Origin: Apostichopus japonicus
Lineage: Eukaryota > Echinodermata > Holothuroidea > Aspidochirotida > Stichopodidae
Length of the DNA stretch: 64,000 bases
Reading direction: 5' to 3'
Assembly: GCF_037975245.1 (NCBI RefSeq)
Contig: NC_092582.1
Span: 20,052,577-20,116,576 of the forward strand
This document shows, piece after piece, positions 47,915 to 60,800 of the stretch (position 1 is the stretch's first letter; every line of letters starts with the position of its first letter). Position numbers and translations under genes: made by a program. Below the pieces are notes generated by a model. It ran no database searches and was not told the DNA's origin. It was given only the letters and a program-made list of their open reading frames with translations.

Positions 47915-49540
47915 CAGTGGCGTATGAGGGTACGGGCCCCGGTGTGAGAAGCAGGAACGGGCCCCCATCGTTCGATTTATTCGGGTGCACGCACGCACTA
48001 GTGCATGCAGATTTAACCCGTGTATCTAAGTGTACAGAACCTGGTCGGATTAAGGGGCGTTTCGTTCGCCATAGGCACTACCTGACACAATCGCCATCCA
48101 TGTTGGCGCGTATCGTACAAAGAAATTTTTGGCTAAAATACCCCATAGATCACCGGAAATGACACTTCCCAGGGCTTAAAGCAGGGCCGGATTAAGTGTT
48201 TCATTCGCCCTATAGGTTTGCAAACTCTTGAAAGTAAAAATTTCTAGACACTATCCAAGCGCAGCCATGATTGGCGCGTCGTGTACGGATAATTTTTGGC
48301 TAAAAATACTTCCTTGGTCGCTGAATATGACACGTTCGGGGCTTGTAAAGTTTCAACAATGCCTATACTGTGCCAAATGGGTAATCCGGACCTGGTACAG
48401 ACCTATATGCACGATGTGCATGCAGCATAGCCTTAGGTGTCATTGGATATTTATTCAATTTGTTGGTACTTGTTAGAGTTTTGTGGTGTATGTATAATGT
48501 TTTGGTCCGCATGCATCGGCCGGGTACATATATTCTTATATTACTTTGTAAATGAACGGTACGTAATGTACTAAGTTGCTGCTCGAACCAATGTCACAGG
48601 TGATTCCCGATCATGAATTAACGCCTTGTAGAAATGTATATATCCTGCCGGGATGTCTTGCTACGATCGAGTCCATTTGTTTCTTCCTTTTTCGCACATC
48701 GGATCCAGATTTATGTTTGTAAGACATATATTGGATGGTAACAACGACGAAGGACATAAATGTGAAATCGTTTACAGTAATAATAAGTTCAGAACAAACC
48801 AACTAATCCTAACTACTGTCAGACAACTGTAGACCTACCTACCTGCATAGTCTACTACTCGATTGTTATTCTTTTGTTTACCGTAAGTAGCCTATGATCA
48901 CCGTGTGTGTGGTGAGGGGGGGGGGGGGTGAATAGTTAGCAATTGATATTATTATTTGTTTCAAAAGAAGTAGATATGTGAAAAAAGTTAGGTTCCCGCA
49001 AAAATGCTACAATCCAACAGCAAATATGAAGAAAAATTATTCAGTTTTTAATATCTGAAGGTTATATCCTTCAAAGGGCTTGCCATCATTTAACTATTTT
49101 TAGTTAGCCTTGATTGGGACCCGCCGCCAACCCTTGCGCCACTCAATACTTTAGATTTACATAATTATATTTAGTAATTATTCCGTGGGCCCAGTTTTGA
49201 CAAGACGTCCGAATAGTTATACTAATAGCAAAAGCCCGAATCGGAAAGTCACTTTTGAAGGTTTGATAAACAGCTATCAAATAAATTGAAGTTAGGACCC
49301 TTAAACAGTGCATTGCATGGGGCAAGTCGACGTACATTACTGAACACTATTGTTATCGGCCCGACGGCGGATTGAAGAACAGACGAGTCCCATGGAGTAG
49401 GCCTACATGGGGCCTGTTTGGTTTACGGACTAAACTGGTTAACCGCAATATTAGCCATTTCGCCGGCCTATTGTCTTCTTCAATGGGTGGGTAAATATTT
49501 TTTATTAGTACTTTTCTCCGGGCCCCCATTTACGCCACTG
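47915..49540. mobile_element. Non-autonomous inverted-repeat element, 1.6 kb
   Basis: Left end CAGTGGCGTATGAGGGTACG and right end, reverse-complemented, CAGTGGCGTAAATGGGGGCC; both run into GGGCCCGG-like sequence. The ends belong to the same CAGTGGCGTA type as the element at 50809. No exact 8-bp duplication was found (GTTGAATC left, CGTTTACC right). The interior has a tandemly repeated segment beginning GG(T/C)CGGATTAAG at about 48041 and 48186 and containing ATTTTTGGCTAAAA(T)AC, and no ORF of note. It splits the LINE-like remnant at 47450. Confidence 0.7.
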
Positions 49541-50486
49541 CGTTTACCAACGATTTCCAGTAAAAGGGAATAGCGGCCACCAGACCAAAATAGAGGGTGA
49601 AAAATGAACCAACTAAATTAAATTTAGTTCGAAAGTTAAAGAAATTAAGGACTTTGTTGTTGACGTCGAATTATCCTTCATAATTATCCTTTCTGTGAAG
49701 AAAACCACAACTCAGATAGATGTCGCTTAAATTTGGCAGACCAATTTAGTATAGATCATGTGGTCGGCATGGATATATAAGGGAAATGATGTTTGAGTGT
49801 TGTTGATTAGTAAGGGGTATGAGTAATGCCCATGCATACATATTGAACTAGGAAGAACGCTGACACAGTGTATCGCCGTGTGTTTAAGCCGTGAAATTAG
49901 TGAGGGCGCTTTGCGTTGTACGGCAAACAGTCAGATCATGTGTACGTCTTCATACATACATTGTGCATTCGACTTTGAAATTTGGGTTTACCCTTTTTTT
50001 CTCTTGAAAGAGTTGGGTTTACTTTTCACAACGGAGACATGGTTAAGGCGACCAGACTGGTAAGTACTATACTCCTGACGTAAGAACCAACTTTTAGATC
50101 TTTTAAAACTGATTCGAACAAGTTGAGTGCTTTATGCAACTTCTAATGCATGTAAAGTGTCTTTTCCGGTATCTGTCAGAGGCACATGGCAAACCGTGAT
50201 ATTTCTTGCTAGTATTATTTTAGTGCTACTCAGTGTCATAGCTGTCCCTGGAATTCAATGTAATGGCTTTTCAAGTTTGGATCATAAACCTAAGTAATCC
50301 TTACCTTCAAAGAACGACAGTCGTCTACAATGAGACGTGTGCACTAACAGTCAATGCTCGCAGTATTGGGGGTTTGTAGTACACACCGATACTTTATTGC
50401 CGTACAAGCAAAGCGCCACCAGTAGGATGAGTGACTTCAGTATGTCTCACGACGTCATTCTCCCTACTTCAAATTCTACGGTTATA

Positions 50487-51465
50487 CCAGAACTGTTCTC
50501 AGACTTAGTCGTCTACAGAAAGCTTTATTCTCAATGCAACATTTATGATAGATCTGAAGACAGTTTAAAAACTTTGAACTGGTCCTCACTCGAAAAGCGT
50601 TTGAAATGTAGGTTGACAATGGTGTATATGTCTTTATTTGGTCTGGCTCCACAGCACTTTGTGCACACGTTCCGTCACAAGAAAAAAACATATATAACAA
50701 CTCCCAAAGGTCTACCATACACAATATTTTATTCTCAGAGGGTGGTAATACCCAGTATCCTCAGAAAACATTTTCGTATGTTGCTACTAAGAAACGAGTT
50801 ATCAAATGCAGTGGCGTAGGAAGGTACTTTTGAGTGGGGGGGGGGGGGCTGAAGACTGATGGCCGGCCTGGGGGAGGGGTCTAAGGGGAGGGGTGTCCCC
50901 CTCCCCCTTTGGAATTTTGTGCATTTCCAGGTGGCCTGATGCACTTTGGTGCAATATAGCACACTTCAACACCCACTCCAATTTGTAAACTTAATTTTGT
51001 ATTTTCACCTGGCCTTAGATGCAATTTGGTGCTCCAAATGAGATTTTTTTCTCATTTGAAAAAGGGGTTTTCTGACTTGCGAACCGGGGAGGGGGCGGAA
51101 TGATACTTCCGCCCCTCCACATTTTTCACTGGGGGCTGGCGCCCCCCAGCCCCCCCCGGTTCCTACGCCCTTGATCAAATGAGTATAAGGAGTAGAAGAA
51201 TGCTAACTCTTTAAAATTTCCATCAAGGACTTAACTAATTTCTTATGCTACTAATTTCATTGCATTGATTATTCCATGTTGTAATTTTTTCATGGCATTT
51301 CTAGTTTTGTAAATATTTTTCCGCTTTTCATTGTTGTATTATTGTTTACGTTTGTATTCTATTTATTTTATTATGATTATCATCTTGAAGTTTGAAAAAA
51401 ATAAATATTTCAGGGCCTCGTGGGTATCAGCTTAACGCTAAACATTTTAATGTAAATAAATAAAT
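50487..51465 (+). mobile_element. Second LINE copy, 3' fragment, interrupted by a MITE
   Basis: From GTTCTCAGACTTAGTCGT (50494 on) it follows the 3' part of the LINE at 28010-29651, with ATAGATCTGAAGAC, CTGGTCCTCACT and GGTCTGGCTCCACAG in order, and ends in GGGCCTCG...TAAATAAATAAATAG. Internal deletions and stop codons make it dead. Bases 50809-51173 are a later insertion. Confidence 0.88.
50809..51173. mobile_element. hAT-type MITE, 365 bp, nested in the LINE fragment
   Basis: Left end CAGTGGCGTAGGAA; right end, reverse-complemented, CAAGGGCGTAGGAA. It is flanked by a perfect 8-bp duplication ATCAAATG (50801-50808 and 51174-51181) that lies in LINE sequence. The interior is G/C-tract-rich and non-coding. 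Confidence 0.9.
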
Positions 51466-51488
51466 AGAAACCATGGGACGTGTTCTAC

Positions 51489-51530
51489 GGGATTCGAACC
51501 CGGGCCTCCCGCTCACTAGGCGGCTATGGA
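51489..51530 (-). pseudogene. tRNA-like 3' half (anticodon and T arms), SINE or tRNA remnant
   Basis: The minus strand reads CCGCCTAGTGAGCGG (anticodon-arm-like, loop CTAGTGA, AGT at the anticodon position as in tRNA-Thr) followed by CCCGGGTTCGAATCCCG, a good B box/T arm. The D arm/A box and a matching acceptor stem are absent. Confidence 0.6.
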
Positions 51531-51559
51531 CTCTGACTGAATGTCCAGAGATTCGAAAC

Positions 51560-51803
51560 CAGTAATGCCACATATATATATAGGCTATATATATATAGGC
51601 TATATATATAGGCTATATATATATCGCCTATATATATATATATATATAGCCTATATATAGCCTATATATAGCCTATATATATATATATATATATATACAT
51701 ACATGCAAGCTAATTTGTAGGGCACAGAAGGTAGTTGCTAGATCTATATATATATATATAAATGCAAGCTAATTTGTAGGGCACAGAAGGTAGTTGCTAG
51801 ATC
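51560..51803. repeat. TATATAGGC repeats and a duplicated 42-bp segment
   Basis: TATATATAGGCTATATA-type palindromic units span about 51572-51695. The 42-bp segment starting ATGCAAGCTAATTTGTAGGG occurs at 51703-51744 and 51762-51803, separated by a TA tract. Confidence 0.9.
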
Positions 51804-54800
51804 GATTTATAAGAACCAGCAGGCCCAACATCCGGTTATATCGCAAGTCCACCATCTTCCAATTGAGAGCTATCCCAAACCGGCAGGGAAAAGCTTTCTA
51901 TAAAGTCGACTTCATGTTGTGTGTATAAAGAAGGATCTGAAGTGCGAACGGAGACTGAGTACACTAGCGACATCGAATTTAGAATTTACACGGTATGCAG
52001 GATGCTGTCACAGCTGCTTCCGATCGATAAAGCATTGTTTACACGCAGCATGATTTTCACTTGATTCTGTATAATTGGTTATCCTATCTGCACATTTTAT
52101 TAAATCTCTACGATAAACAAACGAGTTATGTCTATTTTGATACGTCATGTTGTGTATTTTCATCCTCTGCTTGACAATGTATAGGCCTATGTGTACAGAT
52201 TGCTATATCAATTCTGTTTGTTTTAGAATTCTAGACTGCTTGATTATAAAAGCAAATGTTATTTCTCTTTGCCATTTTAATTTGACTGGGTATCCATTAT
52301 GTGTTCTATAGGTTCCAAATAAATCTCACCCCCCCACCCCACCCGCCCGTCAACATCTTACTCCTTAAGACAAAGTTCCATATCATTCGAAAGTTTGGTT
52401 TAACCACAACCGTGAGTCACGAGTTGCTGACCGATAAATCAACATTCAGCAAGGTTCCATCTCTCAGAAAAGTGATTTTCAAAACAAAATATATCTATCA
52501 GAAACATGGTATTAATCTTGACATGGCAGCATTCTCACATATCACTATGAAGTGCCAAATTTCATTGTTGGTGCAAGAGAACCCAGCATAGTAACATCAG
52601 AGGAACCAACCTCAATCGCAGCATCAGGGGTAAAAGAAAGAAAGAACAATTTGTTGTATCAAAGTCAATTACAGCATCAAACAAATTTCTACTGCAAAAC
52701 CATTACTGCTGCAATAAATTTTGATGCAGTTTTTTAATTTTTTATGCCATGATACTGTCTTTAGTGCTATTCCCATTTGGTGTAGAACAAACACTACCAT
52801 GAGTGGATCTGGTTGGAGCATTAATACAGTTAAGTTACATAAGTTAGAAACAATAAACACTGCTTCATCTTGCCAAGTAATCAAAATAAATCAAAGAGAC
52901 AGGTATTAACTAGGGGAATCTGAAATTTATTCTAAAATGTAAAACCACATTCTGCTAATTTGTCAAAAAAATATAACAAAAGTAGCAACAAAGAAGGGAA
53001 AAAAAGATTTTTCTTTTACATCAGACAAGCTCACAAAAAGTTAAAACTTTGAGCTTGAAAGTTCCAATTGTTCTGGCGTTGGATTCTGGAGCAAGATTAC
53101 TCACCAATGTTGGTGTATCACCATCATCGTTGTTAGTGAGTCCAACTTCAGCTCTTCATCCTCACCATGCCAGGCCTTCCTCCAACTAATGTTTGTTCAG
53201 GTATTATATATGTACATGTTTATGATTCAAGCAATAGCATTCAATTTTTGACTGAATAATCTACTACCAGGTTAAAGCCAATGTCAACAATACCATGATA
53301 ATATCATCTCTGAGTATTAATAAACAGTATCAACTTGTGAATCAATCAATTTATCAGTGTTCTACAGCATGGGAAGACATTTACAACAAATAAACATACT
53401 TTCATGTTTCAATCAAAATATTTGGATATCTGTGCACATGCAATTAAACGATTCACCCACCCACAAAATAGAAATGATAAACAGACATATTTACAATCAC
53501 AATAATGACTCACATTAGTAGTGATGGAAACAAATCATATCAAAGCAAAAAAAAAATTAACCGACCAGCTATATACAAAACTTTTAAAAGTGATTTATTT
53601 TATGGAATGAATATAACATCATTTAAAGTATTTCTCCAGTTTTATCAATTGTAAATGTTCTTTCAAACTGTGCTAAGAAATTTTTGTCCTGCACACAACT
53701 AAGGTTGCATTGTGTTTTCTAATTGCAAGTGTTTTAGGTTGTGTTCTAAACTATCGGCTAGCATAAACAAACATTCAAAATGGTTCAGCAATACGGCAAC
53801 ATCATAATTGTCATCAAAGTCTGTAGGAAAGAAAATAGAGCAAAAAAACAAAATTGACGTGCATCAGGTACGCTATAATCGCACCCTGTGAAATGACGTT
53901 AAAAACAGGTAAGACAGTAGTTTATTTTCAGAATGCACACACACACACATCTATATATATATTTCTATATACATAGCTTTATTTAGGTGTATATATATAT
54001 ATATATATAGGTGTATATTTAGTAAGCAAAGGTGAAGTCTAGAAATGAAAGCCATGATAGTCATATTTTGACAAACACATGAAAGATTTACAAAACAATC
54101 TCAGGATATGATGGTGAGAGAGATGTCTTTACTACTTACCAGCAAGCCACTCATAGACAAAGTTATATGGTAACTCACCTTTACACATAGATCAATACTA
54201 GCTAACCTCAGATACTTCACACAGCACAGTTTTAACACACATTTGAAAGTCTCTCTCTCTCCCCCCCCCCCCCCTCTCTCAGATCCCTACAGTCAATAAA
54301 AAAAAATATTACAAGAAAATTTTAAAATCAACATAAATGGAACAGGCTCTATACACAGCTGAGTACAGTAAATACCAACTGTTTATACGGTCTTGCTATA
54401 GTTCTAAGCCTAGAGTAGTGAAAATCACAGCTTAAGTCAGGTAAAAGAACTTGGAAAGAAGTTTCCAGTTTTGAGGAGATGTAGGCAGGTTTATGTTTAG
54501 TTCAGTTTTAACAAATAGTTCATGTATGAGGTTATCACTTTGTTGACACATCGTATCCATCACAACAAATGGCACTGATGTAGTTACAACAGGTAAATTT
54601 CAGGTTAAGAGAAATTAAAGACAATATTTTCCCCAAAAAGGATGACAACTTGCAGAGCCTTGCCATGTAAGGTCTATCATATTTCAAAGTGAAAGGTACA
54701 AATACAATTCTTGTCAGTCAAAGTTCAACAAAGATATAACATTGCTGAAACATCACAGGAATGCATAGTAGTACTAGTAGATGTAAATACACAAAATGAA

Positions 54801-55808
54801 GATAATCATCATAGACATGGTCATAGTCATAAAATCATCATAGTCATGGACTCATTGGTCATAAAAATGGAATGTTTCAATCAAACATTTTCAATACAAA
54901 TTCAATTGATGCATAATTAATAAACTAATTTTAGGTGACATGTTCACATATATTCCTAACTCTTGGGGTAAGACGTTAGAGTTTTGTAAGTATTGTGTTT
55001 TGAATTGACATTCTCATATATATATATGTATTGAAACATAGCAATATTTCCTTAAATTTTGCAAACCACTTCATGAGAGGCTGCTCTAGCTCCATCCTTC
55101 CAGCAGGGAGTAAACAAGACCAGCGAACACCTACCAAATGATGAATACCGAAAAGCCAAGTCTCCTCCAAAATAACTCAAACAAAAAATACTCAAAATCA
55201 CAAAACATTCAGAAAGTCACATTGCAAATGAAATTGTGGTGGATAAATATCTCTCAAAGTGGTGGAGGAATACATTCAAAATGTAATGAAACAGCCAAGA
55301 GAATAACAGCAGTTAAGTATTCAATGTGTGAGTTAATTGCAAGAATGTCAAGAAATAAAAACAGTATCTATCACCAAATAGAAAAAAGAAACAAAATTCT
55401 TGAAGTCATGTTTGTGTAAGATAGAACATTGTATAATGTCATCAAATCCAACTTTATATGATCAACAATGCCAACAAACAATCTGAAGTTAGCAAATAGC
55501 AAGAAATGTATCATCATTGCAATGTGAACATTGGAATAAAAAAAAAATAAAAAAACAGCATAAATTCATTCAAAAGAGGAAACACAACCAACATACATAT
55601 TCTCATGCATACAGTGTAACACAGAATTCTACCAGGAAGGAAAAAAGAAACATTCTAAATTTTATAAAGATGTTTGTCAGAGCTGCTACGCAAATAACTA
55701 AACCCGCTTGGAAACAACAGGAAAAGGTAGGTAATAACCTTATGAAATTATTTTTACCAAATGTGCTTTCTGATACTTGATCACAGGCCAAAAAAGCTAT
55801 TTACTTAC
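51804..55808. other. AT-rich region between repeats and FUBP; no coding seen
   Basis: No supported ORF. The right part is probably 3' UTR and a 3'-UTR intron of the minus-strand FUBP gene, since a perfect donor follows its stop codon. Contains TA runs (about 53990-54010) and a C/T run near 54252-54280. The terminal exon and polyadenylation site were not located. Confidence 0.5.
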
Positions 55809-56149
55809 CTACTGAGCTGGGGGTTGATAGGCCTGTTGAGCCCCCTGTTGGTAGCTGCTGGCTGGAGGTTGGTATCCACCCTGAGCAGGGGCTGCTGCAG
55901 CCTGCTGGTAGTTGTTGGTGGCTGCTGGCTGCTGGTAACCCTGCTGAGGGGCTGCGCTTGCAGCTGGCTGCTGGTAACCCTGCTGTGGTGGTACAGCTGC
56001 AGCACCCGCAGAGAGAACAGTCGTGGCTTGGTTGTTGTAGAAGGTCGCTAACTGCCTGTAGTAGTCAGCCCATTGCTGGCTAAAGTCTGGTTGACCAGGC
56101 TGGGGCGGGTTGGACAGCGCAGCTTGAGCTGCAGACTCAGCCTGGGCAG
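55809..56149 (-). CDS. FUBP last coding exon, YQ-rich tail
   Basis: Encodes 112 residues with FSQQWADYYRQLATFY followed by a low-complexity tail of repeated GYQQPA(A/S), QQG and YQPPA units (prion-like composition). The TAG stop (55809-55811 in plus coordinates) is the last codon before a consensus donor GTAAGT. Confidence 0.9.
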
Positions 56150-57850
56150 CTGAACGGGAGATTACAAGACAAATATTTCATAGTATCAATACATATAGAT
56201 ATATATCTTAATATTAATCAATATGATCTGGCACAGACACATTTTACAACTCCAAAAAACTTGAACTTTTGACTTAGGTTGTCCAAACGGCTACTCTGAA
56301 CTAAATAATGGACAAAGAGAAGCAATCATAACTGTCCAATTAGCTGGAATGCTACATTGACACAAGGAAGCACATTACATCTTGTGACGATTCAAAAAAA
56401 TCAAACATTTAGCTTTCCCAGTTTCAGCTATAATGCAAGCTTTACAATAGAGTTCCAAAAAAACGTGGCTATTTCCTGCCTCTATTGAGATTATTTTATT
56501 AATATACCACAACAAACGTGTGAAAATCTGGCCAAATGTTATACAGTCAAATGAAATACACTAAAGCTAGACAAGGGAGTTTATATTTTACATAGTCATT
56601 CATGTCCCATAAAGAGGCTAGAGCAGAACCAGCTGAAATATTTGAAGACATCAAGTGGCAAGCAAGCAGTCAGTCAAAACATCAGAAACGAATGACACTT
56701 TTGAAACATTTCTGTAAGCAAGTCTACTTGTTCAGCTTAATTTCATTTGTTTGCTGCTGCTGTACTGATATCACTGTACAACCTAACTATCATACAAATC
56801 TTATCAAGCAGCAAGTAATTAGCTCAGCTTAACTTCATTGTCTACTGCTGTACTGATATCACTGTACAACCTAACTATCATACAAATCTTATCAAGCAGC
56901 AAGTAATTAGCTCAGCTTAACTTCATTGTCTACTGCTGTACTGATATCACTGTACAACCTAACTATCATACAAATCTTATCAAGCAGCATGTAATTAGCT
57001 CAGCTTAACTTCATTGTCTACTGCTGTACTGATATCACTGTACAACCTAACTATCATACAAATCTTATCAAGCAGCATGTAATTAGCTCAGCTTAACTTC
57101 ATTGTCTACTGCTGTACTGATATCACTGTACAACCTAACTATCATACAAATCTTATCAAGCAGCAAGTAATTAGCTCAGCTTAACTTCATTGTCTACTGC
57201 TGTACTGATATCACTGTACAACCTAACTATCATACAAATCTTATCAAGCAGCATGTAATTAGCTCAGCTTAACTTCATTGTCTACTGCTGTACTGATATC
57301 ACTGTACAACCTAACTATCATACAAATCTTATCAAGCAGCATGTAATTAGCTCAGCTTAACTTCATTGTCTACTGCTGTACTGATATCACTGTACAACCT
57401 AACTATCATACAAATCTAATGGAACAGTCCACATTTGAAAACTGTTTGGAAATTTATGAGAGGAAAACACAAGAAGAGAAGGATGTATGTATTGTTCATT
57501 TTGTTGAAATGTCATCTTTCCAAATACAAGAGGCACAGGACGAGCACAGAAAATGTAAATAAACTATCTTTGATCGAAGACTACGAGGGAGTTTTGAAGC
57601 CAGAACTGAGCCATTTATTAAAATATTACCTTGTTGTCTGTAGTATGCTGCAAGTTGGTTTGGATCCTGTGTTGCAGGGGGTGGTGCTTGTCCTGGCATA
57701 GTCCCAGGTGCAACTGAAGGAGGTAAAGGAAGATCATAAATTAACCCCTTCATGTTACCACAATAACTGCATAGCAAATCACATTTCACAAGGAGAGAAT
57801 AAAAACTGCAAATTACTGCAAATAGCTTGAATAGAATGTATCAAAGCCTA

Positions 57851-57889
<39 letters not shown>

Positions 57890-60800
57890 CCTGTCTTTCC
57901 ATTGGTACTGACCCTACTAAGATAGCCACTAATTTATATTTACATCAAATCAAGATAAAATTATCATTTTGAGTTGCCTCTCAGATTTGATTAAACAGGC
58001 ACCATTTGTTTTGTTTTTTTAGACAAAAACATTTTTTGAATTGAATAAATTCCATTTACAACTGCCTCATTACCTTCTTTCTGGTGACAACAAACACAAA
58101 CAAGAGGAAAGTGTCTTAGTGTGATGAACTGCAATCTTGTTTTGAGCAGTACTTGGTACATTTGGTAAAATGGTGCACTGATCACAGCATGGCATATAAC
58201 ACATCATACAATGCTAAACATGTTGAGAGACTTTTTCATATTATTATCAATCACATTTAACAAATCTTAAAACTTTGCAGCATTGGAGACACTTTCTTCA
58301 TGATGGGAATTGAAACTTGACTAGTCCAGCTAGTGAAACACAGATTGTAGGGTGAAAATTGTACCAAATCTGTAACAAAATCAACCTCAGAAGTTGCATT
58401 AGCATCTGCAAACCTAAGATAAGTAGTTATAAGATAACATGATATGTAGACGGTGAGTGCAAACAAATCCAGAACTATGATTTTTACAAAGTGTATCCAT
58501 TCCTACTGTCATCCAGTGTAGACTGTATGTTCAGTGAATGATCTGTAGACCATATTGACATGATGCCCTCAAAGGTAAGTCATTTCAAATGTTGTTACTC
58601 ACCGGCTGGCTGTGCTGTAGCCTGTGGAGTACTATTAGCTGACATCTGTGCAGCTGGTTGCACAGATTGCTGCTGGGCTGGTGCAGCCTGCTGTGGGGTG
58701 CTTGCAGACTGTTGTTGCTGCTGTGGCTGTTGGTAGTAATTGTAGTATGGATTCCACGGTTGTTGCATTGGTGCTGCAGGCTTGGGAGCTTCCTGTGGTG
58801 GTTGCTTCAATGAAGCAAAATAAATTGGTTCAGTAAATCATATCATACACCTGGCATGTACCTCGATGTTCATGTAATAAGCTTCAGTTTTTCAATACAT
58901 TTCCACACAAAACACGGACAATACCTGTGCTGTACCTGTATATATCTTTGCACTTGTACAGTTTCTTTACCAGTTTGCATAGCATTATTGCTATTGGATA
59001 TTCCCAAAGATACAAGGGCTACTTGATTCCATACAGCTAGTTTTGATATGCGTAACTTAACAGCACTCTCTGCGCGGATTCCAATGACACTGAAATATTT
59101 GAATGCCTGGGGATGCTCGTCAACATCGAAGTTAAATGCTTCCCAATAAACTTGTCCAATTTCAAATTCATAAGCGAATCATGCAAGTAACTTGCTTGTT
59201 TCTATTTCAGAATGCACACTAATTCATGACATTACTGTCTATTGGAAACATACATGAACTGTCTGTGCCAATCAGAGGTTCTTCTAACAATGAATGATGG
59301 ATAATGATCATGAATTTGCTGTTTAATATCTGCATGACATGAACTGTAGTAGATGCTTTTCTTCTTTTAGACATTAAGAATGGGCACACCGTTATATATT
59401 GTAACTGACCTGTGGCTGTGCCTGTTGGGGTTGTTGCCATGGCTGCTGGTAGTTGCTACCCCAGGGACCTCCATATTGTTGCTGCTGCTGTTGTGGAGGA
59501 GGGTGTCCACCCCTGCAGATAAATCAGAGAGAGAAGTTATTCTCATGCTGGACATAGCAATCTTGATAACAGTGTTCGACCGAATATAGTTCATGTGACA
59601 ATAAAGCCGATGCTGATAATGTCATCGTTTTCGCAGAACTGGCCTAATAAATGATTTAGTGTTATGCATGATTACCAACTTCTAGGCCAATACAATCAAA
59701 GATGTAAGTGAACGACTTAACGTTTCACACTAAAGATTAATAAAGCAAATAAAGAACACTGTAATGCATAACTGAGGCGCTGTACGTTTATAATGATGAG
59801 CCGCAATATTGCAATCCAGCCACAACACAGTAAATGACAATGCTGTACAGACTACAGAATGGGGAAAATAGACAACTTTTACAACTGGTATTATAACCAT
59901 AATCAGTGTTATAACTCCGACAAAAATAAAGTGAAAAGTAGACTGTATGGAATAAAATATGTGTAATCTGATATTGAAAAATAAAACAATCTTGGATATT
60001 TGCTTCAAGTTTTCAATGATTACAAAAAAAAAAGTTGCTACAGGTTTTCGCAAAAATAAGCATGTGTTTGCCTTATCACAATATACTGTAATGCAGTAGA
60101 ACTACTCAGGACTGTCGCCAAGCATTTTTAGGAGTATTTGGCACCTTGCTTTCATCATTTTATCGCATTTGTAAATCTTGAGCGCATTTGCTAACTGAAC
60201 AGTTATGAAGCTCAACCATTCTCTAGCCAGACTAGCCTAATGTACATAGAACTCACAATGAACAAAGCCTAATGTTATTGGTTATATTTCCAGTTTTCAG
60301 GTACGATGAAATGGCCGAAGTGGTTTAAACTTTATTGTTTTGGTTTGTTTATTCAAGACAATAAATCTTTCCTATCAATTGTTAAACATGGATAACAGGA
60401 GGTTTTATTAGATGCACGAAGCAAGTGGAAAAAAATAATTAAGTCTTCCCATTAAGCTTATCGCGGGTATACTGTATGATGTTAACTGCCAAAACTGGAT
60501 AGTACATCGAAGAGCATGAGTAAAATCTCAGTTTAAGGACGTGCGATACCGTTACACGGTAGATTAGCGCACCTTCACAGACTTCCCTGATTATTTACTG
60601 ATTGTCTGATAATCGACCTGATGCAGATTATCTTACCAATTATTGATAGAATACTCCTTGATAAACCACTAGCATTGCCCACAAGTCACACAGCTCCCTG
60701 AGGCTGTATTCCATAAATTGTTTCAGTCAGTAGAGAGAGCTTAACAATGAATGAATATGATACTCATTCATTCAAGACATTCTCTTTCAAATGGGTATGA

